Shown here in pieces: positions 18,477 to 30,314 of a DNA stretch of 61,464 nucleotides. A program made the translations under genes and the position numbers. Position 1 is the first letter of the stretch. Each line of letters starts with the position of its first letter. The DNA is from Verrucomicrobiota bacterium (lineage in GTDB: Bacteria > Verrucomicrobiota > Verrucomicrobiia > Opitutales > UBA2995), in NCBI GenBank assembly GCA_027622555.1, contig JAQBYJ010000024.1, positions 1 to 61,464 on the forward strand, read 5' to 3'. Under the pieces are notes generated by a model. The model saw nothing but the letters and a program-made list of their open reading frames with translations. It did no database searches and was not told the origin of the DNA.

Positions 18477-20540
18477 ATGCATCCTAATCATCGTCCTAAC
18501 ATTCCTTACCCGGAAACTCCGGAAATCCTTCAAAAGCGTAGCTTACTTAAGTCGGACTTGAAGAATTTAGATGCTTCAACGCTCAGCCAGGTTTATAACT
18601 GGATGTATTATTCCAGGCGAACGGATGACCGTTTAAGGGACTTGTTTCGACAAGGACTCGTTTATGGAACCTTGGCAGGCGGGCAGGGGAATGAAGGGGT
18701 GGCTGCTCCCATAGGATTACTTTTGGATCGGGAAAAGGATGTCGTTTGCTTTTCTCACCGTAACTTGGCCGGTCATTTGATTTGGAGCGATCATCTCTGC
18801 GATCACCTCTGTCAGTATATCGCAAATTCTGGCAGCCCGACCCTCGGGCGTGAAGGAAATGTTCATCATGGTGACCCGCTCACCCGGAGTTTGCCCATCA
18901 TTAGTCACTTGGGGCCTATCCTTTCCAGTGTGCTTGGGGGGATCGACTCTCAGCGGCGACTTGGGAAGGATTCAATTGGAATTGGTTTCTTGGGGGATGG
19001 GGCATCCAGTACGGGCGATGTTCATGAAACTATGAATTTGGCGTCTGTTCTAAAAATTCCTATGGTGTTCGTCATTGAGAATAATGAGTATGCTTACTCG
19101 ACCCCTATAAATGAGCAATTTGCTGGCGATTCTCTAGGCAGACGCGCCGAAGTTTATGGGATGACCTACACGACCTTGGAAATTTCAGATACACGCAAAA
19201 TGGTTCAGGAGTTTGACCGTGTATTCTCTGAGGTGCGTGAATCTGGATTTCCGACTGTTGTCGAAGTTAAGACACTTCGGCTGCGTGGACATGCGGCTTA
19301 TGACACTTGCGACTATTTGACTAAAGATGTGATTGAAGGGTGGGAAAAACGAGACGCAAATCCAATCTTACGGCAACAATTGATAGAAGCGCTAGGTGAG
19401 GGTCCCATTATCGAGGCGGAGGAAACTATCGAATCATTTCTTGAAGAGTGCATTAAAGTTTCTTTGGCTCAGCCGCCGATCAAAGAGCAGGATTTACAAG
19501 CCGGTGAATTCGTAAATACGATTCATGGCTTTAAATGGAAAAAGGCTGGGCAGGTGTTCAAGAATGTTACCTTTGCCCAAGCACTAAATGAAGCTCATAG
19601 AATGATTCTGGAGGAATCAGATGTCTCGCTGGTTATGGGGCAGGATATCGCTACCTACGGTGGGGCGTTTAAAGTAACCGATAAATTGTTTAATGAATTT
19701 GGCCGGGGTCGAGTGATTAACACACCTCTGGCTGAATCGGCTACTGTCGGCTACGGCATCGGTTTAGCTTTCAATGAACATCGACCCATTATCGAGTTTC
19801 AGTTCGCTGATTTTGCGACTGATGCAACCACCCAGATTTGTCTCAACGCCGGGACCTTTTATTTCCGTTCTGGGAAATGCTTGCCCATGGTTATGCGTTT
19901 TCCATGTGGAGGAGGTCTTACCTTTGGTTCGTTTCATTCACAGGAATTAGAGGGGCTTTACACTCAATTCCCCGGACTGAAGGTTTTATATCCCAGTACG
20001 GTTCAGGATGCTTTTGATTGTATGCTTGCCGCTTACGATTCGGATGACCCGGTATTGTTGTTTGAGCATAAAAAGCTTTATCGAGGACTTCGGTCAGATG
20101 TTACTGTGAGTAATGATTATCGTCATGTATGGCACCCTCGCTTGGTTCGAGAAGGGGAGTTTGCTACACTTGTTACTTATGGGAAAATGGTTGGGATCTG
20201 TGAGAAGGTGTGCGCGTATCTGGAAGAAGAGTACGAGTATTCTTTCGAAATTATTGATCTTCGTGCTTTGAAACCGATCGATCTGGATCCGATACGTGAA
20301 TCTATCAGGAAAACCGGCCGTTTGGTTGTGGTTCACGAAGCAAGGCGCAACCTTGGGTTTGGTGCCGAAGTGATCAGTCAACTAACTGAAGAACTATTTT
20401 TTGAAATGGAAGCACCACCTTTACGGATTGGTTCCAAAGATGTACCAGTTCCTTTTGCGGCACCCTTGGAAAAACAATTTATGCCCAATGAAGAATCGAT
20501 CACCCGGGATATTATCAATTGGCTGGATAAGCTCAGTTAA
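18477..20540 (+). CDS. 2-oxoacid dehydrogenase E1, fused alpha and beta subunits
   Basis: The 687-residue protein joins both halves of a heterotetrameric E1. The E1-alpha part (about 1-345) has the TPP/Mg motif GDGASSTGDVHE ending with the VIENNEYAYST asparagine. The E1-beta part (about 360-687) starts FAQALNEAHRMILEESD and contains CGGGLTFGSFHSQELEG. It decarboxylates a 2-oxoacid (branched-chain oxoacids, pyruvate or acetoin are options) and passes the acyl group to an E2. No E2 or E3 gene lies in the window. kdsC starts 3 bases downstream, so the two are probably transcribed together. Confidence 0.9.
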   Translation: MHPNHRPNIPYPETPEILQKRSLLKSDLKNLDASTLSQVYNWMYYSRRTDDRLRDLFRQGLVYGTLAGGQGNEGVAAPIGLLLDREKDVVCFSHRNLAGHLIWSDHLCDHLCQYIANSGSPTLGREGNVHHGDPLTRSLPIISHLGPILSSVLGGIDSQRRLGKDSIGIGFLGDGASSTGDVHETMNLASVLKIPMVFVIENNEYAYSTPINEQFAGDSLGRRAEVYGMTYTTLEISDTRKMVQEFDRVFSEVRESGFPTVVEVKTLRLRGHAAYDTCDYLTKDVIEGWEKRDANPILRQQLIEALGEGPIIEAEETIESFLEECIKVSLAQPPIKEQDLQAGEFVNTIHGFKWKKAGQVFKNVTFAQALNEAHRMILEESDVSLVMGQDIATYGGAFKVTDKLFNEFGRGRVINTPLAESATVGYGIGLAFNEHRPIIEFQFADFATDATTQICLNAGTFYFRSGKCLPMVMRFPCGGGLTFGSFHSQELEGLYTQFPGLKVLYPSTVQDAFDCMLAAYDSDDPVLLFEHKKLYRGLRSDVTVSNDYRHVWHPRLVREGEFATLVTYGKMVGICEKVCAYLEEEYEYSFEIIDLRALKPIDLDPIRESIRKTGRLVVVHEARRNLGFGAEVISQLTEELFFEMEAPPLRIGSKDVPVPFAAPLEKQFMPNEESITRDIINWLDKLS

Positions 20541-20543
20541 GCG

Positions 20544-21086
20544 ATGGGTGATTTAGCTAGCAGTTTTAAAAAGGAATCTTCTCTTGATTGGGCGAAAATC
20601 CAGTTGCTTGCGCTTGATGTTGATGGGGTGCTCACGGATGGAACTATTTTTGTGGGTGCTGACGGTTTCGAGCTAAAACAATTTTCTATACTGGATGGGA
20701 TGGGGCTGGCCTGTTTAAAAAAAATGGGGATTGCGTTAGCCGTTATTTCAGGACGTTTGTCTCCGGCAACGACTTCGAGGATGCAGGAATTAAAATTTGA
20801 CCACATCATCCAAGGCCGAAACGACAAAGGAGTTGCCTTGGCTGAATTAGCTGGCCAGCTAGATTTAGCCGTGGAGTGCATTTGCTACATGGGAGACGAC
20901 GAGATAGATGTACCTGCCTTGGAATTTGCCGGGATTGGCGTTGCCGTGGCCAACGCAGTTCCGTTGGCTTTGAAAACTGCTAACTATTTAACCACAAAAC
21001 AAGGAGGGAAGGGTGCTGTACGGGAAGTCTGCGACCGAATCCTTGAAAGTAGGAACGAGAGTGTGTTAGCTTTGTCTACTTCTTAA
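20544..21086 (+). CDS. kdsC: KDO-8-phosphate phosphatase
   Basis: The 180-residue HAD protein has motif I DVDGVLTDG (D25 nucleophile, D27 acid) and motif IV GDDEIDVPAL, with ISGRLSPAT as motif II. Its size and the lack of a cap domain fit tetrameric KdsC. It removes phosphate from KDO-8-P to give KDO for the LPS inner core. The gene overlaps lptC by one base and opens the kdsC-lptC-lptA-lptB block. Confidence 0.92.
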   Translation: MGDLASSFKKESSLDWAKIQLLALDVDGVLTDGTIFVGADGFELKQFSILDGMGLACLKKMGIALAVISGRLSPATTSRMQELKFDHIIQGRNDKGVALAELAGQLDLAVECICYMGDDEIDVPALEFAGIGVAVANAVPLALKTANYLTTKQGGKGAVREVCDRILESRNESVLALSTS

Positions 21087-21547
21087 TGAATCCTATGCGA
21101 CGCCTATCCAATATTACCAAGATTGCTTTACTCTTTGCTCTCTGCTCATTGCCTCTGGGATTACTGGTAAACTCGCAGATTCTTCCCGATGCTCCAATTG
21201 AAGGAGTACGCGTAACTATGTTTAGTGATGAAGGATTTCGTCTTTGGAACCTGAAGGGAAGTTCGGCGACCTACGGAGACAATGGAATCGTTGAAATGAC
21301 AAATTTGGATCTTCAGATTTATCAGGGGGAGCAAGGTAAGGATATGGATATGCACATCCAGAGCGCTGAAGCGGTTTATCAATCTATAGACCAGGCTGTT
21401 TCTGGTGATGGCGGTGTAATTGTTGATGGCGAATTTTATGAGATTGAGGGCGAAAATTGGAATTACTCTCAGGATGATCGGATAATTCATGTCCATAAAA
21501 ACGTTAAAGTGGTAATCGATTATGAGTTGGAGGCTTTCCTAAAATGA
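21086..21547 (+). CDS. lptC: LPS export protein LptC
   Basis: The 153-residue protein has one N-terminal membrane anchor (about 10-27, KIALLFALCSLPLGLLV) and a periplasmic beta-jellyroll domain with the pattern GVRVTMFSDEGFRLWNLKG. LptC passes LPS from the inner-membrane LptB2FG complex to LptA. Overlap by 1 base with kdsC and 4 bases with lptA supports co-translation. Sequence conservation in this family is low, so context carries much of the call. Confidence 0.85.
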   Translation: MNPMRRLSNITKIALLFALCSLPLGLLVNSQILPDAPIEGVRVTMFSDEGFRLWNLKGSSATYGDNGIVEMTNLDLQIYQGEQGKDMDMHIQSAEAVYQSIDQAVSGDGGVIVDGEFYEIEGENWNYSQDDRIIHVHKNVKVVIDYELEAFLK

Positions 21548-22152
21548 TGCGCTTAATTTTATTTTTATCTTCGGTGTTTTTGGTGGATGCAGTTCTTTTG
21601 GGGCAAGACGAAAAAGTGCCTGAACTGATGACGAACACGGTGTTCACCTGTGACTATCTGGAAATGGCGAGCGGAGATGAAATCTCCGATTTTCATTTGG
21701 TCGGGAACGTCACGGTTGTCGGAACAAATCTTAAATTAACCAGCGATGAGCTACACATCACCGCAGTTAAAAAAGGGGACAAAGACGCAACCGTTGGCGA
21801 AATGGGAAATATCACAAAATTTATCGCTATAGGTGATGTTAAGTTCCAACAATTGGGACGGACCGCTGAAAGTGGGCGAGCGGAATTTTTCCCTGAGGAA
21901 AAGAAGGTGCTTCTTACAGGAAATCCTGTAATAACCGAAGAGGACCGAACCGTATCTGGCGATGAAATCGAATGGTTTGCTGGACAACGACGGGCACAAG
22001 TTCGAGGAAGCAAAGATAATAGAGTTACTGTTAAGTTGGGTGCACTTCCTGATACAGGATTCGACCCGGATAAAGCCAATGAAAGCACGGAAGCTTCAAC
22101 TCAAGTTCAGAAGGTCAATGGGACTGACAACAACGAAACTGTTAATCCTTAA
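21544..22152 (+). CDS. lptA: LPS transport periplasmic protein LptA/OstA
   Basis: The 202-residue protein has a signal peptide (ILFLSSVFLVDAVLL) and an OstA-type jellyroll with repeated motifs such as SDFHLVGNVTVVGTNLKLTS and KKVLLTGNPVITEEDRTVSG. It forms the periplasmic bridge for LPS between LptC and LptD. About 30 C-terminal residues are low complexity and polar, and look disordered. The gene is followed by lptB after 6 bases. Confidence 0.88.
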   Translation: MMRLILFLSSVFLVDAVLLGQDEKVPELMTNTVFTCDYLEMASGDEISDFHLVGNVTVVGTNLKLTSDELHITAVKKGDKDATVGEMGNITKFIAIGDVKFQQLGRTAESGRAEFFPEEKKVLLTGNPVITEEDRTVSGDEIEWFAGQRRAQVRGSKDNRVTVKLGALPDTGFDPDKANESTEASTQVQKVNGTDNNETVNP

Positions 22153-22158
22153 AAACTG

Positions 22159-22890
22159 ATGGTTTCACCCATAACTATTTCAACCAGTGATCTTGAGAAA
22201 AGCTATTCTGGGAAAAAGGTCGTTAATAAAGTAAACGTCAATGTTGCGGCCGGTGAAGTTGTCGGGCTTTTAGGACCAAATGGGGCTGGAAAAACGACGA
22301 CGTTTTATATGATTGTCGGCCTGATTCCGGCCACCCGTGGAAAGGTGTTGGTTGGGAATATCGACATCACCCCGTACTCAATGCATCGACGTTCTAGAAT
22401 GGGCATAGGTTATTTACCACAAGAACCTTCGGTATTTAGAAATCTTTCAGTGCAGGATAACATTAAGGCGATTGTTGAAACCCTTCCGATTACTCGAATC
22501 GCCAGAAAAGAAAAGGTGGATAAGCATCTTGAAGAGTTGGGGCTCACCCAGATTGCAAAACAGAAAGCCTATACTTTAAGTGGAGGTGAACGGCGGCGAT
22601 TAGAGATCTCAAGAGCCTTGGTAACTGAACCGAAATTTCTTCTGATGGATGAGCCCTTTAGCGGGGTTGATCCGATCAATGTTGCTGAAGTTCAAAAAAT
22701 TGTCCTGGAACTGAGTGACAAGGGAATAGGGATTCTCATAACGGACCACAATGTCCGCGAAACTTTGAGTATTGTAGACCGTGCCTACCTTCTCCACAAC
22801 GGAGAAGTATTGCGTGAAGGCACCAGTAATTTTCTCACAAACGACGAAGTAAGCCGGGAATTCTATCTCGGTGAAAATTTTAACATGTAA
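22159..22890 (+). CDS. lptB: LPS export ABC transporter ATPase LptB
   Basis: The 243-residue ATPase has Walker A GPNGAGKTTTFYM, the signature LSGGERRRLEISRAL, Walker B LLMDEPFSGVDP and the H-loop LITDHNVRETL, all typical of LptB. It powers LPS extraction from the inner membrane with LptF/LptG, which are not in this window. The 3' end overlaps the longest form of the hprK frame by 20 bases. Confidence 0.95.
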   Translation: MVSPITISTSDLEKSYSGKKVVNKVNVNVAAGEVVGLLGPNGAGKTTTFYMIVGLIPATRGKVLVGNIDITPYSMHRRSRMGIGYLPQEPSVFRNLSVQDNIKAIVETLPITRIARKEKVDKHLEELGLTQIAKQKAYTLSGGERRRLEISRALVTEPKFLLMDEPFSGVDPINVAEVQKIVLELSDKGIGILITDHNVRETLSIVDRAYLLHNGEVLREGTSNFLTNDEVSREFYLGENFNM

Positions 22891-23866
22891 TGGCTCCATG
22901 GATCTCCGTTCAGCACCCAGGTTAGTAGAAAGTATTGAGGTCGGTTCTTTCTACTCTAAATTCAAAGATAATCTTAAACTGACTTTGGCCGCCGGAGACG
23001 AAGGACTTAAAAAGGTAATAAAAGAAAAAAGCATTAATCGGCCCGGCATCGCTTTGAGTGGTTTTTTAACATTCTTTGCAGCCGAAAGGATACAATTATT
23101 TGGAGCTGGGGAGATGGCTTACATGGAGACTCTGACGCATGCTGATCAGGAAGATATCCTTTTAAAATTTGCCGAATTAGAGATCCCTTGCGTGATTGTC
23201 TCTCGGGATTACGAGCCTACAAGAATCATGATCGAGGTTTCAAATCGGTACGACATTTCTTTGTTTCGTTCACCCTTGAGTTCCAAGGACATTGTTACAG
23301 CCGCTACACTGTTGCTTGAATACGAGTTTGCTCCCACCGTTACTGAGCATGGCACGATGCTGGACATCAAAGGTATCGGAACTTTTCTTCGTGGCAAAAG
23401 CGGGATTGGGAAAAGCGAATGCGCTTTAGCATTAATTGAACGAGGGCACAGTTTAGTCGCGGACGATTTAACCTACATTAAACTGATTAATGATAAGGAA
23501 CTAATGGCGAATAGTTCTGAATTAAATCGTGGTTATATGGAATGCCGAGGCATTGGAATTATTAATGTCGGTGATCTTTTTGGTATTCGTAATGTTCGTT
23601 TGGAAAAAAGAATCGATATGGTTGTTACTTTTAATGAATGGTCGATTGAGCATGATGAAGATAGAACTGGGTTAGAAGAAAGCTACTTCACTATTATGGG
23701 AATTGATGTACCCCATATTGAAATATTTATTCGACCTGGTCGCGACCTTGCTCGACTTGTCGAAGTGGCCGCGATGGTAAGAGCTGCTAAAATCATGGGC
23801 CACGATTCTGCTCAAGAGTTCAATCAACGTTTGATTGATCACATGGCTAAACAATCTCCAAAATAA
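22871..23866 (+). CDS. hprK: HPr kinase/phosphorylase
   Basis: The 331-residue protein has the family set: H160 in TEHGTMLDI, Walker A RGKSGIGKSECAL (about 174-186) and the signature ECRGIGIINVGDLFG. It phosphorylates Ser of HPr and can reverse this. The start is uncertain: GTG at 22871 overlaps lptB, while ATG at 22898 removes nine residues and clears lptB; neither has a strong ribosome-binding site. No HPr or PTS gene is in the window. Linkage to lpt genes also occurs in several Gram-negative groups, where HprK serves regulation rather than sugar transport. Confidence 0.92.
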   Translation: MKILTCNGSMDLRSAPRLVESIEVGSFYSKFKDNLKLTLAAGDEGLKKVIKEKSINRPGIALSGFLTFFAAERIQLFGAGEMAYMETLTHADQEDILLKFAELEIPCVIVSRDYEPTRIMIEVSNRYDISLFRSPLSSKDIVTAATLLLEYEFAPTVTEHGTMLDIKGIGTFLRGKSGIGKSECALALIERGHSLVADDLTYIKLINDKELMANSSELNRGYMECRGIGIINVGDLFGIRNVRLEKRIDMVVTFNEWSIEHDEDRTGLEESYFTIMGIDVPHIEIFIRPGRDLARLVEVAAMVRAAKIMGHDSAQEFNQRLIDHMAKQSPK

Positions 23867-24365
23867 TTTGATTTTTTTCGATTTATTTTTTGGGCTTTTT
23901 GACTCTGGCAATCGAGAATTTTTCGACAATTAATCGCGGGTTCAGATTCTCTAAATGTTTTGTACTGATAAGCTTCTGGCTTTGTTAAAATCGCGGGGCA
24001 AATTGAACAAATCAGCTAAAAAAGTTATCCGCATTCAGATGTTAATAACTTGTGTGAAAGTTCATCTTGAAAACAGGCAGAAAACCACGATTGTTTGTAA
24101 CTCTTGCGGGTGGCTCATAGATCCCAGGCGGTAAGTCTAGATTTTGGCCGCTTTCTTTTTTCTCTATTTACTAGCCTATAGTTCTTTAAGCCATTACAAA
24201 ACAAGGACTTAAACTATTTCTAATACCTGGCTGTGTCGAACAGCATCATTTTTTTTCTTCCATGAATATTTTGTTCAACCATTTTCACCAAACTAACCAT
24301 GCGAGACCTTCATCAGGATCGATTGGAATTACTCTTGTGAATAAACCTATGGATGTTTGGAGTTA
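23867..24365 (+). other. Intergenic region hprK-dnaA, possible origin region
   Basis: About 500 bases without a credible gene. The region is AT-rich. TTATCCGCA at 24025-24033 differs from the DnaA box TTATCCACA at one base, and a TTATNCACA match lies on the minus strand at 24336-24344. This could be part of oriC or only the dnaA promoter. I see no dense box cluster or clear unwinding repeat, so the origin call is weak. Confidence 0.3.
24336..24344 (-). promoter_or_regulatory. DnaA box (TTATTCACA)
   Basis: The minus strand reads TTATTCACA, a full match to the relaxed DnaA box TTATNCACA. It ends 22 bases before the dnaA ATG. A position this close fits autoregulation of dnaA. Confidence 0.4.
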
Positions 24366-25769
24366 ATGTCACAATATTCTAAAGTAGAAAATTTCTGGGA
24401 AGCTGTAAAACCAGAGCTCGAAAATCGATTTAAAGGTGACGTTTACGATATGTGGTTCAAGCCAATGAGTTGCTTGCAGCAAACCGACACCGAAGTTATG
24501 CTGAGCGTCCCAAATGAGTTCTCAGCCATCTGGGTCGCTGACAACTATCTCGAGTTGATTTTGGACAAGATCCGTTTGGTTGCAGGTAGACCGGTAAAAG
24601 TGTCACTTAAAGTGTTCGATGATGTGGCAAAACTGAGAGAGCAGGAGTTAGATTTAGGAATTAGTAAAAAAGTAGATGCCGACCGAGCCGGTGAGTTAAT
24701 AACCAGAGAGACCCGTGCAGAGCTGCGGCCTACGATCGGAAATTTTTTAAATCCCAGAAATACTTTTGAGAATTTTGTTGTCGGCCAAAACAACAATCTT
24801 GCTCACGCAGCATCCGTCGCAATCGCCAACGCGCCAGCTAAAGCCTACAATCCACTTTTCATTTATGGAGATACCGGGTTAGGGAAAACGCACCTCATGC
24901 ACGCGGTTGGACATTTTATTTTAAAGAACAATCGCACTGCAAAAGTTGCCTATGTTTCCACCGAGAAATTTACCAACGAATTCATTCGTGCGATTCAGGA
25001 GAATACACTCGTGAAATTTCGCATGCGTTACCGCTCGGTGGATGTGCTTTTAATTGACGACATCCATTTTCTGGCCGGCAAAGAACGTATCCAGGAAGAG
25101 TTTTTCCACACCTTTAATGATCTCTTTGAATCGGGAAAACAAATTTTCCTAACCAGTGATCGACCAGCGAGTGAGATCTCAAAACTTGAAAGCCGTCTAG
25201 TCTCTCGATTTCAATGGGGATTGGTTTCGGACATGCAGGCACCTGACCTTGAGACGCGCGTGGCTATTCTCGCCAATAAAGCGCAATCACTCGACATGCG
25301 ACTCCCCGATGATGTGTTGCAATTTATTGCGGAAAAAGTGTCACGGAATATTCGACGATTGGAAGGTGCACTGACCCGTGTCGCTAGTTACAACGCATTA
25401 ATGGGAAAGACCGTTAATCTTGAGGTGGCGGAGCAGCTTTTGGGCGATATCCTTCAGGAGGAAGCTCAGAATCAAGTTACAATCGAAAAAATCCAAAAAC
25501 GCGTTGCGGATTATTTTAATTTGAGACTTTCAGATATGGTAAGCAGAAGGCGTCCCGCAAATATCGCTTTCCCAAGGCAAATCGCCATGTATCTAAGCCG
25601 TATCCTCACAAGTCATCCGTTGCAGGAGATTGGAGAAACTTTTGGTGGCAGAGATCATGGAACCGTTATTCATGCCTGCAAAACAGTGGAAAACATCATG
25701 GATCAGGATGAAGCTGTCCGCCGTAGTGTAGAATACCTGAAGACGCAGTTGGCAAAATCAGGGGGTTAA
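24366..25769 (+). CDS. dnaA: Chromosomal replication initiator DnaA
   Basis: The 467-residue protein starts at the ATG at 24366; a TTG three codons earlier is possible. Domain I starts YSKVENFWEAVKPELENRF. The AAA+ domain has Walker A GDTGLGKTHLMHA and Walker B LLIDDIHFLAGKE. Domain IV ends with the DNA-binding signature GGRDHGTVIHACKTVE. It binds DnaA boxes and opens the origin. The gene after it starts 1 base downstream. Confidence 0.97.
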   Translation: MSQYSKVENFWEAVKPELENRFKGDVYDMWFKPMSCLQQTDTEVMLSVPNEFSAIWVADNYLELILDKIRLVAGRPVKVSLKVFDDVAKLREQELDLGISKKVDADRAGELITRETRAELRPTIGNFLNPRNTFENFVVGQNNNLAHAASVAIANAPAKAYNPLFIYGDTGLGKTHLMHAVGHFILKNNRTAKVAYVSTEKFTNEFIRAIQENTLVKFRMRYRSVDVLLIDDIHFLAGKERIQEEFFHTFNDLFESGKQIFLTSDRPASEISKLESRLVSRFQWGLVSDMQAPDLETRVAILANKAQSLDMRLPDDVLQFIAEKVSRNIRRLEGALTRVASYNALMGKTVNLEVAEQLLGDILQEEAQNQVTIEKIQKRVADYFNLRLSDMVSRRRPANIAFPRQIAMYLSRILTSHPLQEIGETFGGRDHGTVIHACKTVENIMDQDEAVRRSVEYLKTQLAKSGG

Positions 25770-25770
25770 A

Positions 25771-26256
25771 ATGGTATTCACAGATTCGCAAAAACAATCC
25801 ATTGCCCAGTGGGTGGCTGAAGGGTTGAAGCTGAGCGACATTCAATCACGGATCAACAAAGAGTTCGAGGCGGCCCTGACGTATATGGATGTTCGTTTCC
25901 TGATTGATGACCTCAATCTGGAGCTCAAGGACCAGCCGCCACCTGTAGACAGCGATTTAAGAAATGCCCCTCCGCCACCATCGGATCCTCAAAAAGCGGA
26001 ACCTCTTGCGAACGACCTCGAAGGGACTACTGCCGGGGGATTGGTTTCGGTTGCTCTTCATAAAGTGTATCAACCCGGATCCATTGTAAGTGGTGAAGTA
26101 GTTTTTTCGGACGATGAAAAAGCCGTATGGGCCTTGGATCAAATGGGTCGCCTGTCTTTAAAAGCAGGTACGGCTGGTTATCAGCCTAATGAAAATGATC
26201 TTCTTGATTTCCAACAAAAGCTTAGTTCTTTGCTCCAAAGCCAAGGGTATACGTAG
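25771..26256 (+). CDS. Conserved hypothetical protein downstream of dnaA
   Basis: The 161-residue protein has no name I can give. The N-terminal ~55 residues look like a small helical, possibly HTH-type domain (QWVAEGLKLSDIQSRINKEF). A proline-rich linker (PPPVDSD, PPPPSDP) leads to a C-terminal domain of about 75 residues with VALHKVYQPGSIVSGEVVFSD. It has no signal peptide. It starts 1 base after dnaA, so it is almost surely co-transcribed. Confidence 0.75.
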   Translation: MVFTDSQKQSIAQWVAEGLKLSDIQSRINKEFEAALTYMDVRFLIDDLNLELKDQPPPVDSDLRNAPPPPSDPQKAEPLANDLEGTTAGGLVSVALHKVYQPGSIVSGEVVFSDDEKAVWALDQMGRLSLKAGTAGYQPNENDLLDFQQKLSSLLQSQGYT

Positions 26257-26333
26257 GCCTTTTGGCTTTACTTTTTGGCCCATATTAGGATGGTTTGAGC
26301 GAAGCTAAACCCTTTTAAAGTATCGGAGTCATT

Positions 26334-26891
26334 ATGAAAAAGTTACTGATTATTCCTGTATTCCTTCTGGTCTTTGCCCCATTGTTCGGAGATTCCTTGG
26401 TTGAAGAGCGGGCTAAAGCATGCATTTCAGAAAACGGTTCGGATCAAGCAGGTTTAGAATCTTGTCTTACAAAACTATTTGTACCTGCTTCAATGGATTG
26501 CGACGAGCTCCTAGAGGTTCATCGCTCAATTCTTATGGCAAGCCAAGGTCGAGACGATGCAACTATTCGTGCAGTTGCTCGGGTGTCATCAAAATTGGGT
26601 ATCGTTAGTTTAGCTGCCAATTGTTACTCCCCGGACGTAGCCGCTCGGTTAATTGCCCGAACAAGTTCAGTGATTGGCGGTGATTCAGTTATTATTGCCG
26701 ATGCAACAGTTTCTGGTGCTGTTGATGCCGCAAGTGCTTTAGGGGTCGAATCTGGATCGCTTGCCACTTCTGCTTCAAGTAGCAGCGCATCAGGAAAATC
26801 CGGGGGCGGTTCAGGAGCTATAGCCAATCCTCCAGTTGAAATCTACTTCGATAAGGAAGTGATTGTAAGTCCTTCTGGTACCCAAGGGTAA
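26334..26891 (+). CDS. Secreted hypothetical protein
   Basis: The 185-residue protein has a clear signal peptide (KKLLIIPVFLLVFAPLFG). The mature part carries four cysteines (ACISEN, ESCLTK, MDCDEL, ANCYSP), which could form two disulfides, then an alanine-rich helical stretch, and a low-complexity Ser/Gly tail (ATSASSSSASGKSGGGSG) before a short conserved-looking end. The function is unknown. It is about 80 bases from the previous gene and convergent with ligA. Confidence 0.65.
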   Translation: MKKLLIIPVFLLVFAPLFGDSLVEERAKACISENGSDQAGLESCLTKLFVPASMDCDELLEVHRSILMASQGRDDATIRAVARVSSKLGIVSLAANCYSPDVAARLIARTSSVIGGDSVIIADATVSGAVDAASALGVESGSLATSASSSSASGKSGGGSGAIANPPVEIYFDKEVIVSPSGTQG

Positions 26892-26946
26892 TTTCAACAG
26901 TCGGCCGAACCTGGTTCTTTCTGTTGGGATTACTATTCCGGGACTT

Positions 26947-29366
<2,420 letters not shown>

Positions 29367-29408
29367 TGTGCCCTAAATCGCTTCTGTCGTAATTGAAGAA
29401 TTTTAAAA

Positions 29409-29486
<78 letters not shown>

Positions 29487-29593
29487 ACCAATAAGTAAAG
29501 TCGAAAAGTGTGTTCGGATTCCTCTTTGTCGGTCAAGCATAACAAACGAGAAATCAGGCTCGATTTTACGTTTGATAACCTTAGTTTGAAATA

Positions 29594-30118
29594 ATGGTGA
29601 AGTCGTTGATCAAACCAATCTCGATTAGGGTGTGTGCCTTCGGCGTATCTATCTTTTTTCTTGGTTGTTCTTCGGATTCCTCAGATAGCGAAAAACAGGA
29701 TGTTGAAAAACCCGCCGAAGTTAAGACTGACATTACGGAAAACTCTGAGTCTATCCTGAGCCTGTTCGATGATTCTTCTTCCTTTGAACTTTCAGGATCC
29801 ACCAACCAGAATAATGATTTCTTTTTGCACAATAGCCCGAACGTTTCAAATACAACTGGAGAGTTCCCCGAAAGAGCGAATTTAAGTGAGTGGTTTGTTC
29901 TTCTTAACGCTAAAAACAAACATGAGGTCATAACCCTTCTTGGAATGCCGGACAGAACTTACAATTCTGGGGCAGTCTTTTGTTATTATAGTAAGTTACG
30001 TAGTGAAATCAGTAATAATCTTCACCTCGCATTTCACCCTGAGACATTAATGGTAGAAAAGATGGGCTGGGATTCGCAGTCTCTTAAACCCATAGAAACC
30101 TACGATGCTCCTAAATAA
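29594..30118 (+). CDS. Lipoprotein with BamE/SmpA-like C-terminal domain
   Basis: The 174-residue protein has a lipoprotein signal with lipobox FFLGCSS (Cys at residue 25). A polar, Ser/Asp/Glu-rich linker of about 70 residues follows. The end, NKHEVITLLGMPDRTYNSGAVFCYYSK, resembles the start of BamE-like domains, where G-x-P follows a helix. The family assignment is tentative. The gene lies between two tRNA genes on the other strand, but no integrase is near. Confidence 0.7.
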   Translation: MVKSLIKPISIRVCAFGVSIFFLGCSSDSSDSEKQDVEKPAEVKTDITENSESILSLFDDSSSFELSGSTNQNNDFFLHNSPNVSNTTGEFPERANLSEWFVLLNAKNKHEVITLLGMPDRTYNSGAVFCYYSKLRSEISNNLHLAFHPETLMVEKMGWDSQSLKPIETYDAPK

Positions 30119-30129
30119 TTTCTACTTGA

Positions 30130-30214
30130 TGGTACCTGGAGAGGGAATCGAACCCTCACTCCCGAAAGAACCGGATTTTGAGTCCGGCGCGTCTACCAAT
30201 TCCGCCATCCAGGC
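30130..30214 (-). tRNA. tRNA-Leu (anticodon CAA)
   Basis: The minus strand begins GCCTGGATGGCGGAATTGG and has a long variable arm (TTCTTTCGGGAG), as expected for tRNA-Leu. The stem CCGGA/TCCGG encloses the loop CTCAAAA, giving the anticodon CAA. CCA is encoded after TCCAGGTA. Confidence 0.94.
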
Positions 30215-30314
30215 CTATCAATGACAATCAAACGGCTAGTTGGATCGCCTAAGAAATAAGAGTGAGTTTTATGGGTAATTGCTTTGCTCAAGTCCAATCA
30301 AAAAAGGCCTGGGT

